The position numbers were made by a program, and so were the translations under genes. Under the pieces are notes generated by a model. The model worked only from the letters and a program-made list of their open reading frames with translations, had not been told where the DNA came from and made no database searches. Source: Spisula solida (Eukaryota > Mollusca > Bivalvia > Venerida > Mactridae). Taken from it: a stretch of DNA of 64,000 nucleotides. Of this stretch, positions 34,971-47,026 are shown piece by piece (within the stretch, counting starts at the first letter, position 1; every line of letters begins with the position of its first letter). Location of the stretch: the NCBI GenBank assembly GCA_947247005.1, contig OX365956.1, positions 317,501-381,500 of the forward strand, read 5' to 3'.

Positions 34971-35683
34971 CGCCAGTTTTGTACCAACAATGTTGGTTTG
35001 ATCATACACCGTGATCATGCTGAAAAGGAAACGTAACGTCAACGGCGCCGGGCTTTAAAATATGCGTGACGCCATCATGACGTCATAATTCTCACGTCGT
35101 GACGTTCTAATTTCGACGTGATTTTTCCAATTAAGCAAATTATGACACCTATTTAAGACTCGTGATCACAGAAAATTACATTTTCACTCGTGGCTACGCC
35201 ACTTGTGAAAATATTGATTTTCTGTGATCACTCGGTGAAATAAAATTCGATCTTACACCAAAATCAACAAATATCCTCTATTTATTTCATCGAGTGATCA
35301 CAGAAAATCAATATTTTCACGAGTGGCGAAGCCACGAGTGAAAATATAATTTTATGTGATCACGAGTGAAATAAAATTGATCTGTCACCGAAAATCAACA
35401 AATTTTCTGTTTATTATATGCTTCAATTTCTCTTAAAATGGTACCGTAATTGGCTTAATTGGAATAATCACGTCGAAATTGGAACGTCAAGCCGTGACAA
35501 TTGTGACGTCATAATGACGTAACGTACATTTTAAAGCCCGGCGTCGTTGACGTTACGTTTCTTTTTCTGAACGATACTGGAACCAGCTTCTAAACAGTGA
35601 AAATAACAAAGTGGTAATTTCACTGTTATTTTCACTGTTATTTTCACTGAAAAATCTCCGTAATCCATTGAAAGCAAATAATT
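34971..35683 (+). repeat. repeat E2, copy split by an insertion
   Basis: The left part 34971-35019 (TTGTACCAACAATGTTGGTT, GATCATACACCGTGAT) and right part 35571-35683 (GATACTGGAACCAGCTTCTA, TTTCACTGTTATTTTCACTG) together reproduce the order of the copy at 31500-31700. The middle is the 35024-35566 element. Confidence 0.75.
35024..35566. mobile_element. 543-bp palindromic element with internal hairpin duplication
   Basis: The inverted ends GGAAACGTAACGTCAACG and CGTTGACGTTACGTTTC extend inward through GGGCTTTAAAAT / ATTTTAAAGCCC and AATTGTGACGTCATAATGAC-like arms. CTGA flanks both sides (35020-35023 and 35567-35570). Inside, a block of about 132 bp occurs twice in direct orientation. Each block holds a strong hairpin (35162-35231 and 35294-35363; arms GTGATCACAGAAAAT and ATTTTCTGTGATCAC) followed by GTGAAATAAAATT...AAAATCAACAAAT. 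No coding region. Confidence 0.75.
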
Positions 35684-35762
35684 AATGTTTGTATTATGTA
35701 GTTACATGTGTATGAACCGGTACACCTGTACAATTGTAATGACGTCATCAACAAACGTATGT

Positions 35763-35885
35763 TGTTAGGCATTGTGACGAATGCTTGTGGTCTGTGTGTT
35801 TTATATTCGTTTTCCTTGTTGTGCCTTTCGTGTTTGGCTTGTTCTGTTGAGTGCTCCCTTCCCTGTCCCATGTTCCATTGCATGT
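35763..35885 (+). repeat. dispersed module M
   Basis: GTTAGGCATTGTGACGAATG, then GTCTGTGTGTTTTATATTCG, then GTTGAGTGCTCCCTTCCCTG match the other copies in order. Confidence 0.65.
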
Positions 35886-35935
35886 TTTACTGTCAACAAT
35901 TTAGGACATGTTAATTTGAAGACAATAATTCTCTT

Positions 35936-36090
35936 CAGCAATACTGTCCGCTTGGAGTGTGGGAGACCTGGGTTCGATCTCAGGACAGACGAAATAAAAT
36001 GATTCCAATTATTCCCTCGCTAGACTTTATACACTTATAATAGGGAAATGTGGCTACTCTCTCATATGCTCGCACCGAGCTGGATAACAT
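35936..36090 (+). mobile_element. tRNA-derived SINE head, second family
   Basis: GTGGGAGACCTGGGTTCGAT and CTCAGGACAGACG form a box B and TPsiC-like end. The head TGTCCGCTTGGAGTG is too short for a whole tRNA. The unrelated tail continues through GGGAAATGTGGCTACTCTCT. No flanking duplication seen. Confidence 0.45.
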
Positions 36091-37350
36091 CAGGAATGAG
36101 GTGTCGAGAGTGATTAAAATATAAGTTGTAATAAGAACTTATTTCACAATCAACCATAAATAACTTAGTACCGGTATTAGCATTATTTGAGTAAGCAATA
36201 AGATCTCATCTTACATATAAACGAAACTTAATGACATATTCATTGGCTTGAAGCACCTTTCCGGGATAGATCTACTAATAACAAGAAATCACGTGTACAT
36301 CCGAGTGAGTTGACAACTGACAATGTTAGCGGCGGCGTATGCGTTATATACTGCTTTCCATTGTGATATGCAAATCATCGTGTAAAGCTCAGATGCTGCG
36401 GCCCGCTAGCCCTTTCCTGAAGGCACTCTTTGTTTGGGATCTGACTGTATGCTCTGGTTGTTTTAGTTTGAAACACATCGGAAAGGGAACGCAGCACTCA
36501 GCACAGATAACAGAGCACGAGGAATAGCAACGTAATAGTTATTTTTATACAACGGAAGTGACGTAATTTTTAGTAAAAACGAATATGTTTTCGCATAAAT
36601 GGAAATACATTATTTACAAACAAGATACTTTAGTATACACGTAACACAGCAAATTGAGATAGATCTGTTTGAAAGCTAATTGTTCGTGAAATAAAGTATG
36701 CAGTTTAACTATATACGTGGTACCTAGCAATCTGTGGTATACATGTATATGACTTTTACCGACTTATAAAATGTTAAATTTGTGTTGAAAAATAAGACTA
36801 AGACTAATAGGTGATGCATGAATATTTGCAATGACTGATAAAGGTCAAACGGCATTGATTAGTGTTTATTTAAAACCTTAGTGGAACTTAACGGAAGTGA
36901 CGTCATAGTTTTGATAGTACATGTATTCGGACACGTTTCCGGAAAGTTTGTTTTAAATTGAGCTCGTGCTAAAGGTCGGGTATTCTGTGATACAGTGTAG
37001 CTTGTTCAATGCTTGTAATACAAGATAAAGCATTTATTCATTTAAGCTGAAAGCATTGTTGGGTATATTGATTAGCCGACATGACAGAAGTGGACCACAG
37101 GGTGATAACACTACACACCCCCGCAGCTTATCCTCTTTCTATTTGTTTTCAAATATTGCAGAATGGGAGGGTCGATACAAACTTTTACAACATCTTCCAA
37201 CAAGCAAACTTCCAAGCAAAATTTAATATGTTCGGTTTTCAAAACATGTGTAATGGAAATAATTTGCAACATATTCCGAAGCAATTTTTACAACAATTAC
37301 ATTCGAACCGATTTGCAAGATCTACCAAAGGGTTTGAAAAAATATAAAAG
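36091..37350. other. mostly non-coding, with a small module M piece
   Basis: A short minus-strand module M piece lies at 36475-36520 (AAAGGGAACGCAGCACTCAG). Overlapping open frames at 37081-37456 sit in and before the next module M copy and have no recognisable domain. Confidence 0.4.
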
Positions 37351-37354
37351 AAAG

Positions 37355-37445
37355 TCGGCCAGGGAAGGCAGCACTCAACTTACCCAGCCTAGCACAGAAA
37401 ACATGAAAATCTTCACATACCGCAATTACACTACACATTGCCCTA
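37355..37445 (-). repeat. dispersed module M
   Basis: In reverse complement it reads GGCAATGTGTAGTG ... GATTTTCATGTTTTCTGTGC ... GTTGAGTGCTGCCTTCCCTG, matching 40275-40385 over its length. Confidence 0.7.
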
Positions 37446-40060
37446 CATATATCTGAAGGAGATAATGAACTGTCCTAGACCATCTGCCAAAAAGCTGAAT
37501 GACTAGTTTCAACAGTAAAAGCCTGAAATACCTAGTTTAATTTGTCTGGAGTCCAAAAAACAGTACAATTATGTAATATAGTAAATTTTGTATCATACGT
37601 GTAGAAATGTTTAGGTTTTGAACTATGTATTCCATACCTAAGGTGCCAACAATAAATAAATGACACTTTAATGCTATTCATACTGCTTTGATTCAGTTCT
37701 AATATTTTAGGATCGGGTGAACTTTTTATTAGATTGTCAGAATTTATGTACTCTGTATTTCGCATATGATTCAGCATGAACATAAATACTTTTAAATACA
37801 TAAACTCAGGATGGGGTTATTGCAAATACCTTGAAACTGGATTTCGAGGTCTTTGCAATATGTGGCATAAAAATGGAACCCCATCTTTGATGATACATGT
37901 AATATTGAATGTATATATATGTTTAATTAGTCATTTATTATTACATAATTGTTGTATGTGATACTATACTATGTGATATAATATTTAAATGACAAATTTC
38001 AATCATACCCATGTGTTTGTTATTACTTGCATCATCAAACAGAGCTCATCAAGTGATTACCAGGGAGCTTACATGAATAAATATACTCTTTTTAAAAAAA
38101 CTCAGTATAATGTATTTATTGTTGTTGTGTAGGTAAAGGAAAACACTTCGCCTGGTACCTTTGTTCAGAGATACAGAGCAAACTCAAATCTTAAATTTTG
38201 AATCACCCCTCGTGGTATAAATGTATCAACTTCAATATTAGCAGATATTAAACCATTGTTAGAGTCGCGAACATACTTTGGCCCATTACAAATAAAAACT
38301 GTATGTCTATCAATAATCAACCCTATTCACAGACAGTATTGTTCAACAATTCTTCTATAATTCTATTCGCCTAAGGTTCAATCCACTCAAGTACTGTACG
38401 CACGTGTAAAAACGGTATTTTAGCAATAAATGCGTTAATGCAGGGTATTATAATGCGTTAATGCAGGGTATTATAATGCGGGGATATTGACTTGACCCTA
38501 AACTGTTATATTATGCTGATAAGATATACGCACACTATAATTCACCTTGGCTGTTGTTGCTGTTTTTATCTAAAATGTGCGTCTTAAGAGCAATGCGAAT
38601 GTGGTTTCTAATCATTGAAGAAAACGTTTCACGAACTCTAGGTCACAAACCACTAAATAAAATTGTTCTTTAGCTCAATGTAAAGTGACAATTGTCAGCC
38701 CCACATTATATCATGTTTAAGTTTATGGCCAGTTCACAGACCTATACCATAGAAAAACAGTATGTTTCAGCTACAAAATAAGATAAAAAAACAGGGGTTC
38801 ATGTTTAATATAAGAAAAATTTTGTTCGTCAAAGGCGGTAGACAAATTTTTAAAGACACGCGGACCGATCCAATGTGGGTTTTACCCTACTCTACTTTCG
38901 CTTTGTCAAATATGCCAAAATCACAAAATATTCGAGATGAAACACATTTACTCATTCAACTACATGTATACAATACCTTTAAACTCAATAAGATTATTCT
39001 ATTTCCATTTTGTCAATGTATATCACCATGTCCAGGCAAACAGAAGTTTCTGTAAGGACTATTTGAGTGTATCCGATTTTGGTCCGCGTATGCATTTAGT
39101 GGATTATAACCTCGAACCGACATAGTGTTTGCAGCTTCAAAAACAGTAAACGAAACAGGCAACGCGTGGTTTTCCGTTCTTCTACAATTGTCAGCGCATG
39201 GTGAATTAACACAAAAAAGCTCAAATTTGGTAAGGGAAGTCCGTCAATAAAGTGAGTGTATTGTGAATTGTATTTTACTGACACCATCCTAAAGTTTACA
39301 TGGTTAGAACCACACGCCATGAGTAGATATCTCAATCACGTGGCTACATGATATTGTAAATCAATTCTTAGTTTTAGACTATAAAGTGCAATATTTGTTT
39401 AACATATTACAGTTTGCTTTTGTAACAGAAAAAGACCGAATTACACAAAAATAGAATTTTAAAACATTAACATGTACCATTTAATCAATTTAGAATAAAA
39501 CTGTTGATTAACAGTATTTATTATTCAAGATGTAAACATAGTCTTATTGCAAGAGTCATACTTGTTTCCATTTATGCCTAAATTCAAAGTGCACACAAAG
39601 TGTGTTATTTATTGCGAGTAGGTGTATAGGCTTACTTGAAATACCCATACCCATTGGGGATATGAATGATTTATTCTATGTCTGACTCTTGTGTGGATGG
39701 TAAGACGCTGGTTCCGTATCTGAGTTGCTTTAGATTGTCTGTGCGCTACAGTTTTTACTAATATCAACTCAAAGTTGTAGCTAGCAATGTTTTCGTGTGC
39801 TGTTCATTTTGTGCCTTTTGTGCACACTCATTCTCTACGGGATTTGTTATCTATCTTGTTTGTAGACAATCATTAAATATCATTCCGGAAGCTGTGTGCA
39901 TTAAAGATCATGCCGGAAGCTGCAGGGATAATCAATAGATAGTGCTGTTACACTCTAATAATTACACTATTGAACCAAATTGAAACATGAACATGCGACT
40001 TGTTGCTGATCAGTTTCATCAGTTTGTTCAGTTTGATGTTTGTCATTGTGGCCTTAAGCT
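37446..40060. other. non-coding stretch with minor repeats
   Basis: It contains a 23-bp unit repeated 2.3 times at 38431-38481 (TGCGTTAATGCAGGGTATTA TAA) and a short dispersed repeat at 39687-39755 shared with 20309-20365. A downstream shared segment AAAAAGCTGAATGAC near 37490 also occurs near 60985. No gene recognised. Confidence 0.45.
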
Positions 40061-40068
40061 TCCAGACA

Positions 40069-40262
40069 GCTGAAACTAGGTAATGCAGACCTTTTGAAGC
40101 TGCAATTAGGTCATTCAATGTTGTTTGTTTGTTAGAGTTAGGGCATTCAGCCTTTTGACAGCTAAAACTATGTAGTTCAGACCCCTTTTACAGGTGAAAC
40201 TAGATCATCCAACTTTATGACAGCGTTCGATGGTTTGGCAGCTGAAACTTGGTCTTTCAGCG
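40069..40262. repeat. degenerate tandem repeats upstream of module M and the RTE element
   Basis: CAGCTGAAACTAGGTAATGC, AAGCTGCAATTAGGTCATTC, CAGCTAAAACTATGTAGTTC, CAGGTGAAACTAGATCATCC and CAGCTGAAACTTGGTCTTTC follow one another at about 28-50 bp spacing. Confidence 0.65.
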
Positions 40263-40274
40263 GTTAAGTTCATT

Positions 40275-40385
40275 TTCTGGTTCAGTTATGTGTTGGACAT
40301 TGTGTGGTGGTATTTCAGATTTTTATGTTTTCTTTGTTCGACTGGTTATGCTGAATGCAGCCTTCCCTGTCCGATTTACTATTAT
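40275..40385 (+). repeat. dispersed module M, just upstream of the RTE element
   Basis: GTGTTGGACATTGTGTGGTG ... GCTGAATGCAGCCTTCCCTG is the module M order. Its place directly 5' of the retrotransposon raises the possibility that it belongs to that element's 5' region. Confidence 0.65.
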
Positions 40386-40439
40386 GTTTTTATACTTGGG
40401 ATCTGTGAAGTTTCTGTTTGTGTTTTTTTTGTAATTTTT

Positions 40440-43400
40440 GTTTTTTCTGAGTGCTGTCTCCGGCCTATGCCGGTCCCAAGCCCGAATGCGAAAGGAGGAG
40501 GGTTGTGCGTCGGGCTAGCACTCCAACCACATAAAAACAAACCACACTACAGAAACCCGAACCACAGCAACACAACAGAAGGATTTACGGTAACGACCCG
40601 GGGGAGAGCGAATGAAACAGAAATCTGCGGACAAACCTACTCTCCTCCAAGAACGTCTCACGGATAGGATTTTGGAATGTGCGAACATTATACGAATCAG
40701 GAAGGGCAGCTCAATTGGCCAGGGAAATGGAGAAGATCCGCCTAGATACCATGGGTCTAAGTGAAGTTAGATGAAAAACAGCTGGGAAAGTCATGCTAGC
40801 CTCTGGTCACACTCTACTGTTTTCTAGACCACAAAACGAAGGAGATCATCACCACAACGGGAACGGATTGCTTCTCACCAAGACTGCTCACAAGAGTCTA
40901 CTTGAATGGGAACCAATCAATGACCGGATCATGAGATCAAGGTTCAACTCGAAGTTCCAGGAAGTCACCATCGCTCAGTGCTACGCCCGATAAACCATGC
41001 AGATGATATTACCAAGGAAGAGTTCTACGCCCAGCTCCAGAGCGTCCTAGACAAAGTCGCAAAGCGTGACATCACTTTAGTGATGGGAGACATGAACGCC
41101 AAGGTAGGATGCAGTAACATCGGAAAGAAGCTCATCTTGGGGAAGGAAGGAGTTGGAGATATCAACGAGAATGGAGAGTTGTTCACTGACTTTTGTGGAC
41201 TGAATGACCTTGTCATAGGTGGAACTATATTTGCTCACAAAGACATCCACAAAGTCACATGAACATCACCAGACAAGTTGCGATCTCGAGACGATGGAGG
41301 AGAACCCTCAGCGATGTCAGAGCTTACAGAGGAGCAGAGATTGGATCCGACCATGAACTCCTCATCGCAAAGCTTCAGATCAGGATTGCAAGTGTCAGAA
41401 AGCAAGGGAACACAAAGAGTCCACGCTTCGATGTCACCAAATTGACGACTCTTCAAGACAAGAAAGAGTTCTCCATCAGTTTTGAGAAACATATTTGAAG
41501 CTCTGACAGATGCAGATGATGACTCCATGGAGAAGAAATGGGATCATGTAAATAACACATTCTCATCGGTCTGCAAAGAAAGGCTCGGCTTCCGAACTCG
41601 AACTTACAAGACCTGAATCTCCGACAGTACCATCAAAATGATGGAAACCAAAATAACGGTCCGACAGAGGCTTCTCCAAGCAAAGACCAGAGAACAGACA
41701 CAGAGAGTCCAGAGTAAATACAGACCCCAGCAAAGGGAGATAAAGAAGAGCTGCAGACAAGACAAACGAACTATAATTGACCACCAGGCAGCGAAAGCGG
41801 AAGCAGCTGTGCAACGAAATGATATGACAACCCTATACCAGATAACTCGCCAACTAGCAGGACGTAAAAGCAGCTCCAACATGCCCGTGAAAGACCGAAA
41901 TGGAACTATCCTGTCCAAGTCAGAAGACCAGCTGAAACGGTGGAAGTAGCACTATGATGAGCTTCTGAATGGGACACGAGTCACACTTCCCCCACTATAG
42001 AAAAGGGTCCAGAACTGGCAATTGACACAGGACCAATAACCAAACAGGAAATCACGCAATCCATAAACAAGATAAAGAACGGGAAAGCTCCAGGACATGA
42101 CAAGATCCCGCCAGAAGCGATGAAGGCATCAGCAGACGTTACTGCTGGCATCATGTTCAACCTCATCCAACAGATCTGGGACACAGAAGAAGTTCTTGTC
42201 GAGTGGCAGACAGGGTACCTTGTAAAGCTACTAAAGAAAGGCAACCTGAGCGACTGCAATAATTGGCGAGGTATCCAGCTGCTATACATGCCCAGCAAGG
42301 TGCTATCAAGGATCGTTCTAGAGAGTATGAAAACCGAAGTCAACAAGCTCCTTAGAGACGAGCAAGCAGGTTTCAGAGCAGGAAGATCATGTGCAGACCA
42401 GATTGCAACGCTCCGAAACATCATTGAACAATCCATTAAATGGAACTGTCCACTGTATGTACAATTCATCGACTTCAAGAAGGCGTTCGACACAGTAGAC
42501 AGAGACACAATCTGGAAGATACTGATGCACTACGGCATCACAAGTAAGATGATCAACATCATTCGGAGCCTTTACAACAACAACCTCTGCCAGGTCATCC
42601 ACGACATGGACCTCTCTGAACCCTTCCAAGTACGCACTGGTGTTAGACAAGGTTGCCTGCTCTCTCCTATGATTTTCTCAGTAGTTATTGACTGGGTTAT
42701 GAAGACGACATTGGATAAACCAAGAGGGATACAATGAACCCTACAGAGCAAGCATGAAGACCTTGACTACGCTGACGACATTGGTCTCCTGTCCCACACA
42801 TGTGCCCAAATACAGCAGAAAACAGAGAAGCTGCAGGAAGTAGACTACAATCGGGCTAGAGGTCAACATCGACAAAACAAAATACCTCCGGATCAATCCA
42901 GGCAGCAGACAAGGAAGCCACATAGAAGGACAAGCCATTGAAGATGTTGACAACTTCACCTATCTGGGCAGCATCGTCAGTAAGACAGGAGGCACAGAGC
43001 AAGACATCAAGGCCAGAATAGGGAAAGCCCGCCATGCATTCGCGATAATGAGACCAGTGTGGAACAACCGACATATCCACTGGAAGACAAAGATCAGGCT
43101 ATTTAACACCAATGTCAAGACAGTCCTCCTCTATGGTGCTGAAACATGGAGAAGGACTAAACGCCTGGGTAATAGTCTGCAAGTGTTCATCAACAAATGC
43201 CTCAGACAGATCTTTCCGATAAGGTGGCCTGAGAAGATTTCAAACAAGGATTTATGGGCGAGAACAAGGCAGCTACCCATCACCGACTCCATACTACAGA
43301 CAAAATGGAGATGGATTGGACACACGCAACGAAGAGCCCAGCCCAACATAGCAAGACAAGCACTGGATTGGAATCCTCAAGGGACTAGAAGAAGAGGAAG

Positions 43401-43556
43401 GCCAACAAATCCCTGGCGCAGAACACTGGACATAGAGCTTCGCAAGACAAGGATAACATGGGGAGAAGCAAAAGTCCGGGCCATGGACCGAACCAGATGG
43501 AGGGGTGTGATAAAGCCCTATGCTCCGACCGGAGTGAAGATGACTAAGTAAGTAAG
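40440..43556 (+). mobile_element. RTE-type non-LTR retrotransposon, degenerate copy
   Basis: A GGTCCCAAGCCCGAATGCG leader segment (about 40472) resembles the 5' untranslated part of RTE elements. It is followed by a single endonuclease-plus-reverse-transcriptase reading frame and a short TAAG tail (ACTAAGTAAGTAAG, ending about 43555). A short tandem-repeat 3' tail in place of poly(A) is usual for RTE. The exact 5' end and a target duplication could not be found. Such elements mobilise SINEs with matching tails, but the SINEs in this window have AAATAA tails, not TAAG. Confidence 0.85.
40612..43551 (+). pseudogene. RTE-type endonuclease/reverse transcriptase, multiply broken
   Basis: The intact ancestor would nick target DNA with an apurinic-type endonuclease and copy its own RNA. 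Visible endonuclease motifs are WNVRTL (about 40673), LSEV with the catalytic Glu (about 40757), VMGDMNAK (about 41080) and GSDHELL (about 41345); the segment before the last (NQIDHI-type) is lost. Reverse transcriptase motifs are LVEWQTGYLVKLLKKG, DEQAGFRAGRSCADQ, FIDFKKAFDTVD (about 42465), GVRQGCLLSP (about 42640) and LDYADD (about 42763). The C-terminal part reads KWRWIGHTQR and GRPTNPWRRTL, as in RTE elements. Stops are at 40772, 41260, 41614, 42735 (all TGA where Trp is expected) and 41947 (TAG). Frameshifts lie near 40985, 41270-41300, 41480 (an extra T in a T-run), 41985 (C-run) and 42840. It cannot make a protein. Confidence 0.9.
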
Positions 43557-43678
43557 CTGTCTCCCCTGCCTGATTTATCTTTTCGTAACGCTTGTACACA
43601 TGGTATCGTATCAAAACGGTACGGGTATAACAAAATTAGTAACATTTTTAACTCGGAGATAATTCTACATGTACTTAA

Positions 43679-44661
43679 GGTGATTCCCAACTCTTCAGTT
43701 GAGCGGAAATTTAGAAATCGGTGTAAATTAGACGTATTGAAAGCTTCTGACTACCTTGATGAAATAGTACGAACAACTTAAAATCGATGTGTCAGCATGT
43801 TCTCGTGTCTTAAAATCGCGATTTTACTGTATAGTTATTACTATATTATACTATAATAAGCTTGCAGAGTAAAGCTATAGTTGAAATTTTATGTGCCATT
43901 TATTCCAAACGTTGAAAAACCAACACTTGCGAATACTAGCTACAACGTATGTGAAACGTAATATAATGCGCCCACACAACATTTTATCCAAGTTTAAACA
44001 TTTGTTTAGCAAGCATCCCGACTACTTTAGAGGAAGGTTATTTTGCATTTATTCCGTCAGAATATAGACTAGCTAATGTAAACGAGCATGGGCTCATCTT
44101 TAAATATACACATTTTTCAAAAACAAATTATCGCGAAAACTGAATACAACGTATTCAAAACGTTGTTGTATTTTGTAAACTCTCCTGGTTTTCGACATTT
44201 CCGAAATCACTAAAGTGTCAATAACAAATATCTAGCCGAGCAACAGCCATGAAATTTGGGACAAAACTTCTATAATAGTTATTCTACTGGTTTCATGTAC
44301 GAAAACAGTATGTTGTTGAACGATTTTTTTCGTATAACTTAAAAATGAAAAATCACATATTTTAAAATATCATTTAAAATACATATAACATGCATAGTCT
44401 AAAGCAAACGTTATCGTGTGATTCCGTATATACTAAATTTCGTGCATGCCAAGTTTCGTGTAATTAAATGTCAAACTTTTTCGGTGCAATGCAAGTATCA
44501 GTTTTAGGGGGGTGGGGGGGGGGGGGTCCCCAAAGTCTAAACATATCTTGAAAAGTAACCGAGCAAAACTGTTATGGGTTTGCACAATCACTATCACGAG
44601 TGTGTTCTTCAAAAAAATCAGGTGTTTCGTGCCTCTTGTACAGAAAAAGTTGGGAATCACC
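43679..44661 (+). mobile_element. TTAA-flanked element, family T1, best-preserved copy
   Basis: Inverted ends GGTGATTCCCAACT (43679) and AGTTGGGAATCACC (to 44661) abut TTAA on both sides (43675-43678 and 44662-44665). Precise TTAA flanks point to piggyBac or Kolobok-type transposition. The 983-bp interior is non-coding and includes a 16-bp G-run near 44511. A diverged inverted copy is at 24824-25685. Confidence 0.8.
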
Positions 44662-44665
44662 TTAA

Positions 44666-46600
44666 ACGGATAAATTATACGTTCGGATAGTTTATCAAAG
44701 CACTTATGAAACCTTATACTTGAATTGTTTATCATCATTTAACAACTACATATTGGAAACAGATATACTATTCATATTTCAGATCCCTTTAAGGATGTTC
44801 GAGCGGTTTGGATTCCAAATTTTTTAACAAATTTTGCCAGGAAGTTAAGTAACCTATCCTGACACAAAATATGATAAAAAACAGCTTACCGAACTCGTTT
44901 TCCGCGTAATCAGTCCTGTTTGAAGTTTGTCTGAGATTTTTTATAATTGAATTGAGATAAGTAAACTAGTGGTGATGTTGAAATTCTACATTTTTATATG
45001 GTGTCTGTGGTCTAAATAATAAAACATGTTGTAATATAGTTCGGGTACACATTGTTATACATTACAAAGAAACTCAAAATAGTATAGTTAATTGTGGCTC
45101 TTTTACCCCACCCACTTTATGTGTAATGCAGCAAAATAGCACCCAGGTAAAAAAAGCTTTTTTTCAACATTTAGCGTTTTAAAATATTTTGCTAGTAATT
45201 CAAGTGATATAGATCTTCAAAATCGTGCAATAAAAATAATATATCACCGACTGATCTTTTTTGCAATTTTTGTTTCTAATTTGGTTAAAGTTTGAGAAAT
45301 TCAATGAAAACAATTAAAATAAATTCATTGATCATATTAATATCACAAAAACACATCAACACACAATATACAACAATTATCAAACAAACCAGACCCCAAA
45401 AAGCCATTTGGCATCAATAGCAATATTTTTATTTTTATCCCACCCACCTATTTTGTAATGTAATATTTTTTCGGAATATGAACCATTATTTCGATTAATA
45501 TTTTCTACTTTAATTGCATACTACTCATCAAAACTGATCAAGTTGATGTAATTAAGATATTTGGACCAATGTTTACATTGATAAGACACATTATGTACTA
45601 TGACAAATGATGCGTGTGCACTAAACCAACCAATCATCCTTATAGAAATGTGTAGTTGTTAAAGAGTTACAAATAACTTAAATTTTGCTTTATGTTTTAA
45701 AATTTCATAGTGCTTTGAAAACACCTCGTTGTTTAAAAATGTACTCGACAAAACAAAAATGTATTCTTCATATTTTGAAGTACCAAAAGTAATATTAAAT
45801 TTTTAATGCACGCTTTTGTATAATTGTTTCTTGGTACTACGCCACCTTAAAATTCAATATCAGACAATACGGATCGAATATCATCAAGTTAGCATATTTG
45901 CCAGAACACAAGGTAATAGTTTTGTGCAAACATTGTATTATGGTATCCCGCCGCGAGCAAGGCTACCACTCGTGGCGTTATCAAATAAAACTTGCAGTTA
46001 AACTATTTGTGTTCAATAACACAATATTACTAGAATGTAACAGTTAATTCTACAGTCGTTCGTCGCTTCTTTATGTTACCAATCCTTGAAGAAATCGTTT
46101 CAGAAACTCTAACCTTTACCTTCTTGTATTTGACAATTGAATTGACCCATTGATCGTCACAATTCTAGCCTGTGACGTTAAAGAAAAACATAGTTTTCAT
46201 AAAAACATGTATTTGCTCTAACATGTACCGAATGTTCCTATCACTAACGCGTAGTTTCTCTAGAATTTGGACAATTTGATCAATCCAATATTTTGTTATT
46301 TCTTATCTTGGTGACCGGTTATTAAGCCTGGTTCCATGAATTTTATGAACAGTGCTTTAAGGTTATTTAACCTTAAATATCCTTCGATATTATCTACATT
46401 CCTTTAACAGAGACAAAGTGAGCTGTATAATTTTACATGCGTATTTAGTTATTTACTCATTTATCTAATATTTAGATTTAAAGCGCCTCTTACGTTATTT
46501 CCGCCTTATTTACACTTCGTCGACTAGTTTTGGAATTTCCGTTGGACGCTGGCACTAAGCAACAAATGATTATTTCAACGACTGACTGAAACGACCTTAT
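44666..46600. other. AT-rich non-coding stretch
   Basis: Nothing coding. TTTAAGGATGTTCGAGCGGT near 44789 looks like the left end of another TTAA-type element, but I found no matching right end. CCACCCACTTTATGTGTAAT near 45108 and CCACCCACCTATTTTGTAAT near 45441 are a short direct repeat. Confidence 0.4.
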
Positions 46601-46604
46601 AAGA

Positions 46605-46815
46605 CTCATGCATATTTGAAATCTGCATCACAGGGAGCTTCTTATGAGCCTATTTGCAGAAAAATCGAAAGCGGTCAAGTTGACCAAACTTAAGTCGAAA
46701 CGCTTGCTTTTTAATAAGTAAATAGTAGTTTTCACACCTAATTTCTTGATGTTGTTTGTTCAAAATAGCGTTTTTGTACTTACGACCTTCTCATTTTAAG
46801 CCAGCGAATTATTAA
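46605..46815 (+). repeat. dispersed repeat, inverted relative to 23748-23955
   Basis: CATATTTGAAATCTGCATCA, CTTCTTATGAGCCTATTTGC and TTTTTGTACTTACGACC are the reverse of blocks in 23748-23955, in matching order. Confidence 0.7.
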
Positions 46816-47026
46816 GATATCTACCCACTAGACCATATTTATATAGCGCCTTTTTCATGATAGTGTTGCAGCCACAAGGATGCAGGTGCAGATACAACAT
46901 GGTCTGACCAGAGGGACATACTGAGAGAAAGCCCCTGAAGGGAGAGAGAGACATCACATACAGGCATGTCCGGTGCTGCAGAAGTGCTCCTGGCTCATAT
47001 TTCGAATAGACAGCCTGGTTATTTAA

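Noticed and set aside
37081..37456. Two overlapping frames of 88 and 97 codons as a gene
   Set aside because: They end inside a dispersed repeat (module M) and show no domain; the partial likeness to the frame at 60715-60933 comes from the shared repeat.
40612..43551. TGA read as Trp, suggesting a mitochondrial insert or altered code
   Set aside because: The sequence is an RTE retrotransposon, most Trp codons are TGG, and there are also a TAG stop and several frameshifts; simple decay explains it.
44789..46400. A further TTAA element starting TTTAAGGATGTTCGAGCGG
   Set aside because: The left end looks plausible but no inverted right end could be found.
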